From Thalassobacillus devorans (GTDB lineage: Bacteria; Bacillota; Bacilli; Bacillales; Halobacillaceae), in assembly GCF_900176565.1 (NCBI RefSeq), contig NZ_FXEH01000006.1, positions 1,178,001-1,242,000 on the forward strand: a stretch of DNA of 64,000 nucleotides. Direction: 5' to 3'. The notes below the pieces were generated by a model. That model was not told the DNA's origin. It did not search any database and saw only the letters and a list, made by a program, of their open reading frames with translations. Both the position numbers and the translations under genes were made by a program. This document shows, one piece after another, positions 16,265 to 27,460 of the stretch; positions within the stretch are counted from its first letter, which is position 1; each line of letters opens with the position of its first letter.

Positions 16265-16681
16265 ATGGCATATCAACACCCCGATAATGAGACGATCATT
16301 CAAGCTTTAAAAGATACGAAAACAATCGCTGTTGTCGGTCTTTCTGATAAGGAATATCGCACCTCTTATCAGATTGCCAAAGAAATGCAGGATGCAGGCT
16401 ACCGGATCATTCCTGTAAATCCGATGGTGGATCAGGTGCTTGGGGAACAAGCATATGACTCCTTGCTTGACGTAAAAGAACCGTTTGAAATGATCAATGT
16501 TTTTCGCCGGTCGGAGCATCTTCCTTCCCTGGCAAAGGAAGCAGTCCAAATGGATGCGAAGATTTTTTGGGCCCAGCAGGGAGTCCAGGATGAGGAAGCT
16601 TATGCATACTTGAAAAAACATGATTTTACCGTCATGATGGATATGTGTTTAAAAGTAGCCCATGCTGTTCTTATGAAATGA
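16265..16681 (+). CDS. yneT: CoA-binding domain protein YneT
   Basis: 138 residues forming a single Rossmann-like CoA-binding domain (CoA_binding_2): TIAVVGLSDKEYRTSYQIAKEM, then YRIIPVNP and KIFWAQQGVQDEEA. Function unknown; relatives bind CoA. It starts 13 bases after the permease gene with AAAGGAGG and may be on its transcript. In B. subtilis it also sits between plsY and parE. Confidence 0.9.
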   Translation: MAYQHPDNETIIQALKDTKTIAVVGLSDKEYRTSYQIAKEMQDAGYRIIPVNPMVDQVLGEQAYDSLLDVKEPFEMINVFRRSEHLPSLAKEAVQMDAKIFWAQQGVQDEEAYAYLKKHDFTVMMDMCLKVAHAVLMK

Positions 16682-16696
16682 AGCCGCTAAATGACC

Positions 16697-16732
16697 AGTA
16701 AAAATCCCTGTACTTACAGGGATTTTTTACTG
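16697..16732 (+). terminator. Terminator after yneT
   Basis: AGTAAAAATCCCTGT / ACAGGGATTTTTTACT stem over a four-base loop. Confidence 0.85.
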
Positions 16733-16801
16733 AGTATGGAAAACGTTACTTGCGTCTTTTGTCAAAAAGGCTAAAATAGAACAAGCAGATATGTATAGTT
16801 A

Positions 16802-16830
16802 TTTACACGTTCGAACGTTTGTTCTATTAT
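16802..16830 (+). promoter_or_regulatory. parE promoter with an embedded LexA-type box
   Basis: TTTACA (16802-16807), 17 bases, TATTAT (16825-16830) is a good sigma-A promoter. The spacer carries CGAAC-GTTT-GTTC (16812-16824), close to the Bacillus SOS box CGAAC-N4-GTTYG/C. Bound LexA would block the promoter, so parEC is probably induced by DNA damage. Confidence 0.65.
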
Positions 16831-16842
16831 AGAAACAGTTAG

Positions 16843-18822
<1,980 letters not shown>

Positions 18823-18836
18823 AGGAGGATATTCTT

Positions 18837-21293
18837 TTGGCGGAAGTGGAAAATTACTTAGATTTACCTTTAGAAGAGGTCATTGGCGACCGGTTCGGAA
18901 GGTATAGTAAATACATCATACAGGAACGGGCGCTGCCGGATGCCCGCGATGGGTTGAAACCTGTGCAGCGGAGGATTCTGTATGCGATGCATCAGGAAAA
19001 GAATACACATGATAAAGCTTTCCGGAAATCTGCGAAAACAGTAGGAACAGTAATCGGTAATTATCACCCCCATGGAGATACCTCTGTCTATGATGCGATG
19101 GTACGGCTGAGTCAGGAATGGAAAGTGCGGAAACACTTAGTAGAAATGCATGGAAATAACGGAAGCGTCGACGGAGACCCTCCTGCTGCCATGCGTTATA
19201 CAGAAGCCCGTTTATCCAGCATTTCTTCTGAGCTTTTACGGGATATCGAAAAGGAAACAGTAGATTTCATTCCTAACTTTGATGACACCATCTATGAACC
19301 TGTCGTTTTGCCTGCAAAATTTCCAAACCTTTTGGTCAACGGTTCAACTGGTATATCGGCAGGTTATGCTACAGATATTCCTCCCCATAACCTCGGTGAA
19401 GTGATCGATGCTGTCATCATGAAAATTGAAAAGCAGAATGTGACGACTAGCGAACTGATGACTAAACTGAAAGGGCCGGATTTCCCGACAGGAGGAATCA
19501 TCCAGGGGGAAGAAGGCATTAGAAAAGCGTATGAAACCGGTAAAGGTAAGGTCATTTTACGCGGGAGAGCAAATATTGAAAGCATCAAAGGAAATAAGGA
19601 ACAAATCGTTATTGATGAAATCCCTTATGAAGTTAATAAAGCTAACCTAGTCAAACGTATGGACGAACTGCGTATCGACCGTAAAGTGGAAGGGATTGCA
19701 GAGGTGCGGGATGAAACAGACCGTACAGGACTCCGTATCGTAATAGAACTGAAAAAAGAAGCAAATAGTGAAGGCGTTTTGAATTATCTCTATAAAAATA
19801 CTGATTTGCAGATTACCTATCATTTCAATATGGTAGCAATTAAGGATCGCACGCCAACGCTGCTTAATTTACAGCAGATCCTTGAATCGTATATCGCCCA
19901 TCAAAAAGAAGTGGTGACTCGGCAGTCCAACTACGATTTAAAGAAGGCGAAGGCACGCGCCCACATCGTAGAAGGTCTGATTAAAGCTATTTCGATTCTG
20001 GATGAGGTGATTGCAACGATCCGTGCTTCCAAGGACAAGCAGGATGCCAAAAAACGATTGATTCAAGCTTACGATTTCACAGAAGAACAGGCAGAAGCAA
20101 TCGTCAATCTTCAGTTATACCGTCTTACAAATACTGATATCACAGCACTTGAAAAGGAAGCGGCTGAACTAAGAGAACGCATCGCATACTTAGAAGAAAT
20201 ACTGGCAGATGAACGGAAATTATTAAAAGTCGTCAAATCCGACCTGAAGAAGTTAAAGAAGCAGTATAATGATGAACGCAGAACTAAAATAGAGGCCGAA
20301 ATCGAAGAGTTGAAGATTAACTTAGAAGTCATGGTGGCCAGTGAAGATATCATCGTCTCGGTAACCAGGGATGGCTACGTGAAACGGACAAGCCTTCGTT
20401 CCTATGCTGCATCAAATGGGGAAGATTTTGCGATTAAAGACGGTGATCATCTGCTGCGGCTGATCGAAATCAATACAACGGATAAGCTTCTTTTGTTCAC
20501 TAACAAAGGAAATTATCTCTATTTACCTGTCCATGAAATTCCGGATATCCGCTGGAAGGATCTCGGTCAGCATATCGCAAATCTCGTTCCCATCAACAAA
20601 GATGAGAAGATTGTCGCTGCTTATCCGGTAAGAGATTTCAAGGAAGATAAGTGTTTATTATTCTTTACAAAGAACGGAATGGTCAAAAAGAGTGAACTGG
20701 CGCTGTATGAAGCACAGCGTTATTCGAAACCGCTTGTGGCGATCAATTTAAAAGGTGAGGACGAGGTGACGGATGTCCACGTAACCGATGGCCATTCGGA
20801 TATATTCATCGCTTCCGATAAAGGCTATGCCCTCTGGTATCATGAAAGCGAAGTGAAAACAGTAGGACAGCGGGCTGCAGGCGTCAAAGCGATTACTTTG
20901 AAAGAAGGCGAACAAGTCGTTTCAGGACAGGTTTTCGATGATTTGTCCGATCCGTCCATCGTCATTATCACCCATAGAGGTGCATTGAAGCGTATGCGCT
21001 TAAAAGAATTCGAGCAAAGCTCCCGCGCCAAACGGGGCGTTGTCATGCTTCGTGAGCTGAAAAAGAATCCACACCGTCTCGTCAACATGCATCTGATTGA
21101 ATCAGGCCAGGAGCTGCAAGTGAAAAGTGAAAACGGAGAAGTTTTAACCATCAACCCGATGCAATACAAAGCAAATGACCGCTACAGCAACGGTTCCTAT
21201 ATTGTCGATACCGATCAAAGCGGGGAAGTCATCGACTCCTGGGTTAAAAATGAATACGAAAAGCCATTCGAAACGGAAGAACAAAATTCCTGA
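18837..21293 (+). CDS. parC: DNA topoisomerase IV subunit A
   Basis: DNA-cleaving subunit of topoisomerase IV. 818 residues. The catalytic tyrosine is Y121 in AAMRYTEARLS; the N-terminal LPLEEVIGDRFGRYSKYIIQERALPDARDG is diagnostic. The C-terminal half is the beta-pinwheel. The quinolone-determining segment reads HPHGD-T82-S83-VY-D86, with Thr and Asp where most Gram-positive ParC proteins have Ser and Glu. Start is TTG at 18837 with GAGGAGG eight bases before it, so both subunits begin with TTG. A terminator follows. Confidence 0.97.
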   Translation: MAEVENYLDLPLEEVIGDRFGRYSKYIIQERALPDARDGLKPVQRRILYAMHQEKNTHDKAFRKSAKTVGTVIGNYHPHGDTSVYDAMVRLSQEWKVRKHLVEMHGNNGSVDGDPPAAMRYTEARLSSISSELLRDIEKETVDFIPNFDDTIYEPVVLPAKFPNLLVNGSTGISAGYATDIPPHNLGEVIDAVIMKIEKQNVTTSELMTKLKGPDFPTGGIIQGEEGIRKAYETGKGKVILRGRANIESIKGNKEQIVIDEIPYEVNKANLVKRMDELRIDRKVEGIAEVRDETDRTGLRIVIELKKEANSEGVLNYLYKNTDLQITYHFNMVAIKDRTPTLLNLQQILESYIAHQKEVVTRQSNYDLKKAKARAHIVEGLIKAISILDEVIATIRASKDKQDAKKRLIQAYDFTEEQAEAIVNLQLYRLTNTDITALEKEAAELRERIAYLEEILADERKLLKVVKSDLKKLKKQYNDERRTKIEAEIEELKINLEVMVASEDIIVSVTRDGYVKRTSLRSYAASNGEDFAIKDGDHLLRLIEINTTDKLLLFTNKGNYLYLPVHEIPDIRWKDLGQHIANLVPINKDEKIVAAYPVRDFKEDKCLLFFTKNGMVKKSELALYEAQRYSKPLVAINLKGEDEVTDVHVTDGHSDIFIASDKGYALWYHESEVKTVGQRAAGVKAITLKEGEQVVSGQVFDDLSDPSIVIITHRGALKRMRLKEFEQSSRAKRGVVMLRELKKNPHRLVNMHLIESGQELQVKSENGEVLTINPMQYKANDRYSNGSYIVDTDQSGEVIDSWVKNEYEKPFETEEQNS

Positions 21294-21296
21294 CTG

Positions 21297-21326
21297 ACAT
21301 CCAGGCGTGCAGCCTGGATGTTTTTG
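21297..21326 (+). terminator. Terminator of parEC
   Basis: ACATCCAGGC / GCCTGGATGT stem over a five-base loop, followed by TTTT. Confidence 0.88.
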
Positions 21327-21410
21327 TATATTATTCGCCAAAAAGTCTTTGTGTTTTCTGAAAAATGTGATAAAATTGTGACAAATGTCTAGTGGGAAAG
21401 GGGATGATGT

Positions 21411-22049
21411 ATGGCAGGGTTAAGGGAGTCAATCCTTAGAACCTCGCTTGAGTTGTTTGAGCAAAAAGGGTTTCATGGAGTGACCGTCAACCAAATTGTA
21501 GCAGCCTCTAACACTTCGAAAGGTGGATTCTATCATCATTTCCAATCGAAAGATGAGCTGTTGTTCGTCATTCACGACACATTCATTACATATGTATTGA
21601 AAGAAGCGAATGCAGCAAATGAAATCCACAAATCTCCCATCAAGAAGATTCAATCAATCATCAAAGCATTTGTAAAAGTTTTCGACTTATACAAACCACA
21701 CATCTCCGTATTCTACCAGGAAAGCAATTATTTAAAACCTGAATATGAAGAGCAAATCAAACGTAAGCGCGATGCATTCAAGCAGATGGTCTTTCAAGTG
21801 ATTGAAGAAGGCCAGGAAACCGGCGACTTCCGAAAAGAATTGCCAATGGAGATCACCGGCATGGCAATCCTCGGAATGGTCAACTGGATTTATAAATGGT
21901 ATACACCAGAAGGGAAATATACCATTGATGAAATCGCAGATGTCTATGTGGATATTATCCTTCATGCTATATTGACTACCAATGTAGTTTCCGAGGAAAA
22001 TTTCCAGTCCCACATGCTTGAGCGCCCTTTTTTTACCGAAAAAAAGTAA
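21411..22049 (+). CDS. TetR-family transcriptional regulator of the acyl-CoA operon
   Basis: 212 residues. N-terminal TetR helix-turn-helix: SILRTSLELFEQKGFHGVTVNQIVAASNTSKGGFYHHFQSKDEL spans about residues 7-50. The C-terminal ligand-binding domain probably senses an acyl-CoA. It lies 74 bases upstream of the acyl-CoA dehydrogenase gene, and a TetR-type palindrome lies between them, so it is likely the local repressor. A promoter-like TTGTGT/TAAAAT pair precedes it. Ligand unknown. Confidence 0.9.
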   Translation: MAGLRESILRTSLELFEQKGFHGVTVNQIVAASNTSKGGFYHHFQSKDELLFVIHDTFITYVLKEANAANEIHKSPIKKIQSIIKAFVKVFDLYKPHISVFYQESNYLKPEYEEQIKRKRDAFKQMVFQVIEEGQETGDFRKELPMEITGMAILGMVNWIYKWYTPEGKYTIDEIADVYVDIILHAILTTNVVSEENFQSHMLERPFFTEKK

Positions 22050-22076
22050 CCGCTTACATTAATTTTTGAGCATTAC

Positions 22077-22094
22077 AGACCAACCAGTCGGTCT
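22077..22094. promoter_or_regulatory. TetR-type operator in front of the acyl-CoA operon
   Basis: AGACCAACC-AGTCGGTCT is an 18-bp imperfect palindrome (7 of 9 positions pair) of the ACCNACNNGTNGGT type recognised by TetR regulators of acyl-CoA metabolism. It lies 30-47 bases upstream of the dehydrogenase start. Binding by the adjacent regulator is inferred. Confidence 0.65.
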
Positions 22095-22123
22095 CTAAAG
22101 AATGGATAATAAGGGGGAGCATT

Positions 22124-23266
22124 ATGAACTTTGAATTGACAAAAGAACAGGAAATGACCCGTAAAATGGTACGGGATTTTGCGGAGAATGTCATTCAGCC
22201 ACGAGCGATTGATCTGGATGTGAAAGCAGAATTTCCGGAAGATATTTTTAAAGAGATGGGGAAACTCGGGTTGCTTGGCATCCCTTTCCCGGAAGAATAC
22301 GGAGGGGTCGGAGGCGATACAGTAACTTACGCCTTAGCAGTAGAAGAAATCGGCCGTGTCTGCGGGGGTACCGGCCTTAGTTATGCAGCAGCCGTGTCAC
22401 TCGGTTCAAGCCCAATCTATTATTTTGGCACAGAAGAGCAAAAGCAAGAATATTTGGTTCCTCTTGCTAAAGGTGAAGGACTCGCTTCCTTTGGACTTAC
22501 CGAACCGAATGCCGGTTCTGATGCGGGTGGTACGCAAACACGTGCTAAGCTCGAGGGCGATGAATATGTTATCAACGGGGAAAAAAGCTGGATTACCAAT
22601 GCCGGCTATGCGCGCTCCATTACCGTTACCGCTGTTTCGGGAAAGAGAGAGGACGGCAAAAATGTCATTTCGGCATTTATTGTACCAGCAGATACCCCAG
22701 GACTTACGATTAACAGTAACTATGACAAAATGGGGGTACGTGCTTCCAATACTTGTGAAATCATTTTGGAGGATGTCAGGGTTCCAAAGGAGAATATATT
22801 AGGTGACCCTGAAAAAGGCTTCGGTCAGTTTTTATATACCCTCGATGGCGGCAGAATTTCTATAGCTGCCTTGGCCGTGGGTATCGCTCAGGCATCGCTT
22901 GACCGTGCACTCGCTTATGCCAAAGAACGTAAACAGTTTGGAAAAACAATCTCCAATTTCCAGGCCATCCAGTTCAAACTTGCTGATATGGCGATGGAAG
23001 TGGAGCTTGCCAGGAATATGGTAATGAAGGCCGCATGGTTGAAAGATCAGGGCAAACCGTTCACGAAGGAATCAGCCTATGCAAAGCTGTTCGCTTCTGA
23101 AACCGCTTTCCGATCAGCGAACCAGGCTATTCAAATCCATGGTGGCTATGGATATATGCGTGAATACGAAGTAGAGCGTTACCTGCGTGATGCGAAGTTG
23201 TTAGAAATCGGGGAAGGCACTTCAGAAATCCAGCGTCTGGTCATTGCCCGTCAGCTGGGTTGCTAA
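22124..23266 (+). CDS. yngJ: Acyl-CoA dehydrogenase, probably isovaleryl-CoA (YngJ type)
   Basis: FAD enzyme that oxidises acyl-CoA to enoyl-CoA. 380 residues, the full acyl-CoA dehydrogenase length: [19 protein letters not shown] in the FAD/substrate region, the C-terminal [22 protein letters not shown], and [17 protein letters not shown]. Its place before carboxylase, hydratase and HMG-CoA lyase genes points to isovaleryl-CoA in leucine breakdown. The order matches B. subtilis yngJIHGFE. First gene after the operator. Confidence 0.92.
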   Translation: MNFELTKEQEMTRKMVRDFAENVIQPRAIDLDVKAEFPEDIFKEMGKLGLLGIPFPEEYGGVGGDTVTYALAVEEIGRVCGGTGLSYAAAVSLGSSPIYYFGTEEQKQEYLVPLAKGEGLASFGLTEPNAGSDAGGTQTRAKLEGDEYVINGEKSWITNAGYARSITVTAVSGKREDGKNVISAFIVPADTPGLTINSNYDKMGVRASNTCEIILEDVRVPKENILGDPEKGFGQFLYTLDGGRISIAALAVGIAQASLDRALAYAKERKQFGKTISNFQAIQFKLADMAMEVELARNMVMKAAWLKDQGKPFTKESAYAKLFASETAFRSANQAIQIHGGYGYMREYEVERYLRDAKLLEIGEGTSEIQRLVIARQLGC

Positions 23267-23287
23267 AAAATTACGAGGAGGAACCGT

Positions 23288-24928
23288 ATGACTTTATTGA
23301 AACAAACTGTCGGTGAAATTTTAGAAGAAAAGGCGCAGGCTCATCCGGATCATGAGGCTTTTGTCTATCCAGAATTGAATCTTCGTAAAACATATAAAGA
23401 ATTAGATGAAATGACTGATAAAGCAGCTAAAGGATTTATGGCTATGGGCATCGAAAAGGGCGAACACGTAGCTATTTGGGCTGACAACAAACCGGAATGG
23501 CTGATCTCCCAATTTGCTACTGGAAAGATGGGGGCTGTATTAGTAACAGTCAATACCAATTACCGCGCCCAGGAGCTGGAATATCTGCTAAAACAGTCAG
23601 ATACGACGACATTAATCCTGACCGAATCCTTCCGCGGGGCATCCTATATCGATATTCTGAAAGAAGTCTGCCCTGAGCTTGAAGTCTCCGGGAAAGGAGA
23701 TATTCAGTGTGCGAAACTGCCGAATTTAAAGCGGGTCATTGTCCTGAGCGATAAAGAGTATAAGGGCTGCTATAAATGGCAGGAGCTAATGGATATGGGG
23801 GAAGACGTAGCTGATGAAGCATTGAAACAGAGAAAATCAATGCTGACGTATGATGAAGTCATCAACATGCAGTATACCTCTGGCACCACCGGTTTTCCGA
23901 AGGGAGTTATGCTCACCCATTACAATATCGTCAATAATGGAAAACAAGTTGCTGAGGCAATGAAAATGACAAAAGATGACCGGCTTTGCATTCCGGTACC
24001 TTTCTTTCATTGTTTCGGCTGTGTGATGAGTACGATTGCCTGTGTAACCCAGGGAGCGACGATGGTTATTTTAGAGCAATTCGACCCTGAAAAAGTACTG
24101 AATGCAGTAGAGAGTGAACAATGTACGGCATTACATGGGGTACCAACGATGTTCATTGCTGAATTGAACCACCCTCGTTTTGAAAGCTTTAACACAGATT
24201 CGCTTCGAACTGGTATTATGGCGGGATCCTCCTGCCCAATGGAAGTCATGAAGGACGTCATCAATAAAATGGGAGCAGAAGAGATAACCATCGCTTATGG
24301 GCAGACGGAGTCTTCCCCGGTTATTACGCAGACGCGTACAGATGACACGATCGAACGGCGTGTCAGTACGGTAGGAAAAGCTCACCCGAATGTGGAAGTG
24401 AAAATCGTCGATCCAAGTATGAACCAGGAAGTGGAACGAGGGGTACCAGGTGAACTCTGTACACGCGGCTATCTCGTCATGGAAGGCTATTATAAAAATG
24501 AAGAAGCAACCCAGATGGCAATAGATACAGAAGGCTGGCTTCACACTGGTGATATTGGTGTCATGGATGAGGATGGCTATGTTGAAATTACCGGCCGAAT
24601 CAAAGACATGATCATCCGTGGCGGTGAAAACGTCTACCCACGTGAAATAGAAGAGTTTTTGTATCAGCATCCCGATGTGCTGGATGTTCAGGTAGTAGGT
24701 ATCCCGGACAGTAAGTATGGGGAGGAAATCATGGCCTGGATAATCCCGAAAGAAGGGAAGACGCTGACGGAACGTAATATCAGGGAATTCTGTGAAGGGA
24801 AAATATCCAAACATAAAATTCCTCGTTATATCGAATTCACTGACGAGTATCCAATGACAGCAAGTGGGAAAATCCAGAAGTTTAAGCTGAGAGAAACGGC
24901 ATTGGAAAAATTACAGTCAAAATCTTAA
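23288..24928 (+). CDS. yngI: Acyl-CoA synthetase (AMP-forming), YngI type
   Basis: 546-residue ANL-superfamily ligase that activates a carboxylic acid via acyl-AMP. The P-loop-like motif is MQYTSGTTGFPKGVMLTH, the A5 motif is YGQTESSP, the A8 motif is GRIKDMIIRGGENVYPREIEE, and the catalytic lysine is in TASGKIQKFKLRE. In this operon it may activate isovalerate or the acetoacetate released by HMG-CoA lyase; specificity cannot be told. GAGGAGG precedes the ATG. Confidence 0.9.
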   Translation: MTLLKQTVGEILEEKAQAHPDHEAFVYPELNLRKTYKELDEMTDKAAKGFMAMGIEKGEHVAIWADNKPEWLISQFATGKMGAVLVTVNTNYRAQELEYLLKQSDTTTLILTESFRGASYIDILKEVCPELEVSGKGDIQCAKLPNLKRVIVLSDKEYKGCYKWQELMDMGEDVADEALKQRKSMLTYDEVINMQYTSGTTGFPKGVMLTHYNIVNNGKQVAEAMKMTKDDRLCIPVPFFHCFGCVMSTIACVTQGATMVILEQFDPEKVLNAVESEQCTALHGVPTMFIAELNHPRFESFNTDSLRTGIMAGSSCPMEVMKDVINKMGAEEITIAYGQTESSPVITQTRTDDTIERRVSTVGKAHPNVEVKIVDPSMNQEVERGVPGELCTRGYLVMEGYYKNEEATQMAIDTEGWLHTGDIGVMDEDGYVEITGRIKDMIIRGGENVYPREIEEFLYQHPDVLDVQVVGIPDSKYGEEIMAWIIPKEGKTLTERNIREFCEGKISKHKIPRYIEFTDEYPMTASGKIQKFKLRETALEKLQSKS

Positions 24929-24945
24929 CTGAAGGAGGAGAGTCC

Positions 24946-26301
24946 GTGTTTAAAAAAGTACTAATTGCCAATCGTGGTGAAATAGCTGCTCGCATTATCC
25001 GTACATGTAAGAAAATGAATATAGCAACCGTCGCTGTATACTCAGAAGCGGACGAGCAAGCTACTTATGTAAAAGAAGCAGATGAAAGTTTTTTAATTGG
25101 AAAACCGCGTGTGAATGAATCATACCTGAACATTGATAATATACTTCATGCTGCCAAAGAATCAGGCGCAGAAGCTATTCATCCGGGATATGGACTGTTG
25201 AGCGAAAATGCCGGGTTTGCCAAAAGATGCAGGGAAGCCGGGTTTACTTTTATAGGCCCGTCGGAAGATGTGATGGCGACCATGGGGGATAAAGTAGCTG
25301 CAAGACAAGCGATGAAAGAAGCAGGCGTCCCGATCGTCCCGGGTACCGATCAGGCAGTGACAGATGTCGAGGAAGCGAAAGCGTACGCCAATGAATTCGG
25401 TTACCCGGTCATGCTGAAAGCAGCTGCAGGGGGAGGCGGCATCGGCATGCAGGCGGTCAATGGCGATGACGAATTGGAAAAAGCATTTGAAGGAAACTCC
25501 AAGCGTGCGGAATCATTCTTCGGAAATGGCACCATGTTCTTAGAAAAGCAGATTTTGAATCCGCGGCATATTGAAATCCAGGTGCTGGCGGACGGCCATG
25601 GAAATGCTGTTCATTTATTCGAGCGGGAATGCTCGATCCAGCGGAGGCACCAAAAGGTAGTGGAAGAAGCTCCGTCACCTTTTTTATCCGAGTCAACCCG
25701 GAAGGACATGGGAGAGACAGCGATTCAGGCGGTTCAGGCATTGCACTATAAAAATGCTGGAACGATTGAATTTTTGGTAGATAGAGAGGAAAACTTCTAC
25801 TTTTTGGAAATGAATACCCGCCTGCAGGTCGAACATCCGGTAACCGAAGAAATCACAGGAATTGATCTTGTAGAACAACAGCTCAGAGTAGCCTATGGAG
25901 AAGAGTTAGCTTTCCGGCAGGATGACCTGAAACGGAATGGTCATGCAATTGAAGTAAGGATCTATGCAGAAGATCCTGTCAGGTTCTTTCCTTCGCCGGG
26001 ACAATTGACGAAATTTGAGGTTCCAAAAGGGGAAGGCATCCGTCACGAACTCGCCGTGGCAGGAAATTCGATGGTTACACCTTTCTATGATCCGATGATA
26101 GCTAAGCTGATTGCTTATGGAGAAGACCGTGACCAGGCGATTTTCCGCATGAAAGAAGCATTGGAAAACTATCAGGTCGAAGGGATAAAGACAAATATTC
26201 CTATGCTGAGGGATGTCATCGCACATGATAAGTTCAAACAAGGAGCGACAGAGACATCTTTCGTCGAGAAATACTATTTACCAGCAGTAACGAATAACTG
26301 A
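24946..26301 (+). CDS. yngH: Biotin carboxylase subunit of an acyl-CoA carboxylase (YngH type)
   Basis: 451 residues; carboxylates biotin using ATP and bicarbonate. FKKVLIANRGEIAARIIRTC at the N-terminus, ATP-grasp loop KAAAGGGGIGM, catalytic EMNTRLQVEHPVTE. Start is GTG at 24946 after GGAGGAGAGTCC. A separate small biotin-carrier gene follows, and the carboxyltransferase is the last gene of the operon, together giving a methylcrotonyl-CoA-type carboxylase distinct from AccABCD. Confidence 0.94.
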   Translation: MFKKVLIANRGEIAARIIRTCKKMNIATVAVYSEADEQATYVKEADESFLIGKPRVNESYLNIDNILHAAKESGAEAIHPGYGLLSENAGFAKRCREAGFTFIGPSEDVMATMGDKVAARQAMKEAGVPIVPGTDQAVTDVEEAKAYANEFGYPVMLKAAAGGGGIGMQAVNGDDELEKAFEGNSKRAESFFGNGTMFLEKQILNPRHIEIQVLADGHGNAVHLFERECSIQRRHQKVVEEAPSPFLSESTRKDMGETAIQAVQALHYKNAGTIEFLVDREENFYFLEMNTRLQVEHPVTEEITGIDLVEQQLRVAYGEELAFRQDDLKRNGHAIEVRIYAEDPVRFFPSPGQLTKFEVPKGEGIRHELAVAGNSMVTPFYDPMIAKLIAYGEDRDQAIFRMKEALENYQVEGIKTNIPMLRDVIAHDKFKQGATETSFVEKYYLPAVTNN

Positions 26302-26314
26302 GGAGGAAGCAGAT

Positions 26315-26527
26315 ATGACAGAAATCAAAGCATCAATGGCAGGAAGTGTATGGAAAGTAGTAGCAGGGCAAGGAGATACCATCAACAATGGTCAGGATAT
26401 TGTCATCCTGGAATCTATGAAAATGGAAATACCGGTCCCTGCAGAAGCAGACGGTACCATCAAGGAATTGAAAGTCAGCGAAGGGGACTTCGTCAATGAG
26501 GGCGATGTCATCGCAATCATCGAATAA
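26315..26527 (+). CDS. Biotin/lipoyl attachment protein (biotin carboxyl carrier)
   Basis: 70 residues, one complete biotinyl domain with the biotinylated lysine K36 in ILESMKMEIPV. Carries carboxybiotin between the YngH-type carboxylase and the YngE-type transferase. It corresponds to the small protein YngHB (BLAP) of B. subtilis. Flanked by 13 and 15 base gaps, so cotranscribed. Confidence 0.93.
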   Translation: MTEIKASMAGSVWKVVAGQGDTINNGQDIVILESMKMEIPVPAEADGTIKELKVSEGDFVNEGDVIAIIE

Positions 26528-26542
26528 ATAGGGGCTGTTTGC

Positions 26543-27448
26543 ATGTTACAACTACCGGAAAGTGTCACCATCAAGGAGGTCGGTCCAAGGGACGGCCTCC
26601 AAAATGAAACTAATAAAATAGCAACCGAAGATAAAGTAGCATGGATAGATCAACTGTCTGAGGCAGGGCTGTCCTATATCGAAATATCGTCTTTCGTCCA
26701 TCCGAAATGGATTCCTCAGCTGGCTGATGCCAAAGAGGTCGCACAGGCTATCAAGCGGAATCCTGGGATTACCTATGCTGCATTAGTACCGAACTTAAAA
26801 GGACTGGAGCGGGCGATCGAAACGGAAATCGATGAAGTTTCCATTTTCATGTCCAGCAGTGAAACCCACAACAAAAAGAATATCAATAAAACGATTGAGG
26901 AAACATATCCCGTCCTGCAAGAAGTGGTAGATGGAGCCAAACAAGCCGGAAAAACTGTCCGCGGCTATGTATCCACTGTTTTCGGGTGTCCATACGATGG
27001 ACACGTACCTGTCGAGCAGGTGCTCCGCGTATGTGACCGGTTATTTGAAATGGGGATTGATGAACTTTCGTTAGGAGATACCATCGGAGTTGCTGACCCG
27101 AAACATGTAGATCTTGTTTTAAAAGAAGTGAAGCAGCACTTTTCATTTGATCAGATAGCGATGCACTTTCATAACACCCGAGGGATGGCGTTAGCGAATG
27201 TGCTGGTTTCCCTGCAGCATGGCATAACCACGTTTGACGGTGCTTTAGGCGGTCTTGGCGGCTGTCCGTATGCAAAAGGAGCATCCGGTAATCTTGCGAC
27301 AGATGACCTTGTCCATATGCTGCATCAAATGGGAGTAGAAACCGGGATCCAGCAGGACAAACTACACGAGTCAGCTGCTTTCATCCAAAGGAAATTAGGA
27401 AAAGAATTGCCGAGTCATCAAATGCAGGTGATGAACCGTTCATCATAA
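26543..27448 (+). CDS. yngG: Hydroxymethylglutaryl-CoA lyase
   Basis: 301 residues; cleaves HMG-CoA to acetyl-CoA and acetoacetate, the last step of leucine breakdown. DRE-TIM family: VGPRDGLQNE at the N-terminus, metal-binding HFHNTRGMALAN, and the HMG-CoA lyase signature GLGGCPYAKGASGN with the catalytic cysteine. Confidence 0.95.
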   Translation: MLQLPESVTIKEVGPRDGLQNETNKIATEDKVAWIDQLSEAGLSYIEISSFVHPKWIPQLADAKEVAQAIKRNPGITYAALVPNLKGLERAIETEIDEVSIFMSSSETHNKKNINKTIEETYPVLQEVVDGAKQAGKTVRGYVSTVFGCPYDGHVPVEQVLRVCDRLFEMGIDELSLGDTIGVADPKHVDLVLKEVKQHFSFDQIAMHFHNTRGMALANVLVSLQHGITTFDGALGGLGGCPYAKGASGNLATDDLVHMLHQMGVETGIQQDKLHESAAFIQRKLGKELPSHQMQVMNRSS

Positions 27449-27460
27449 GGAGGCTAAGCG

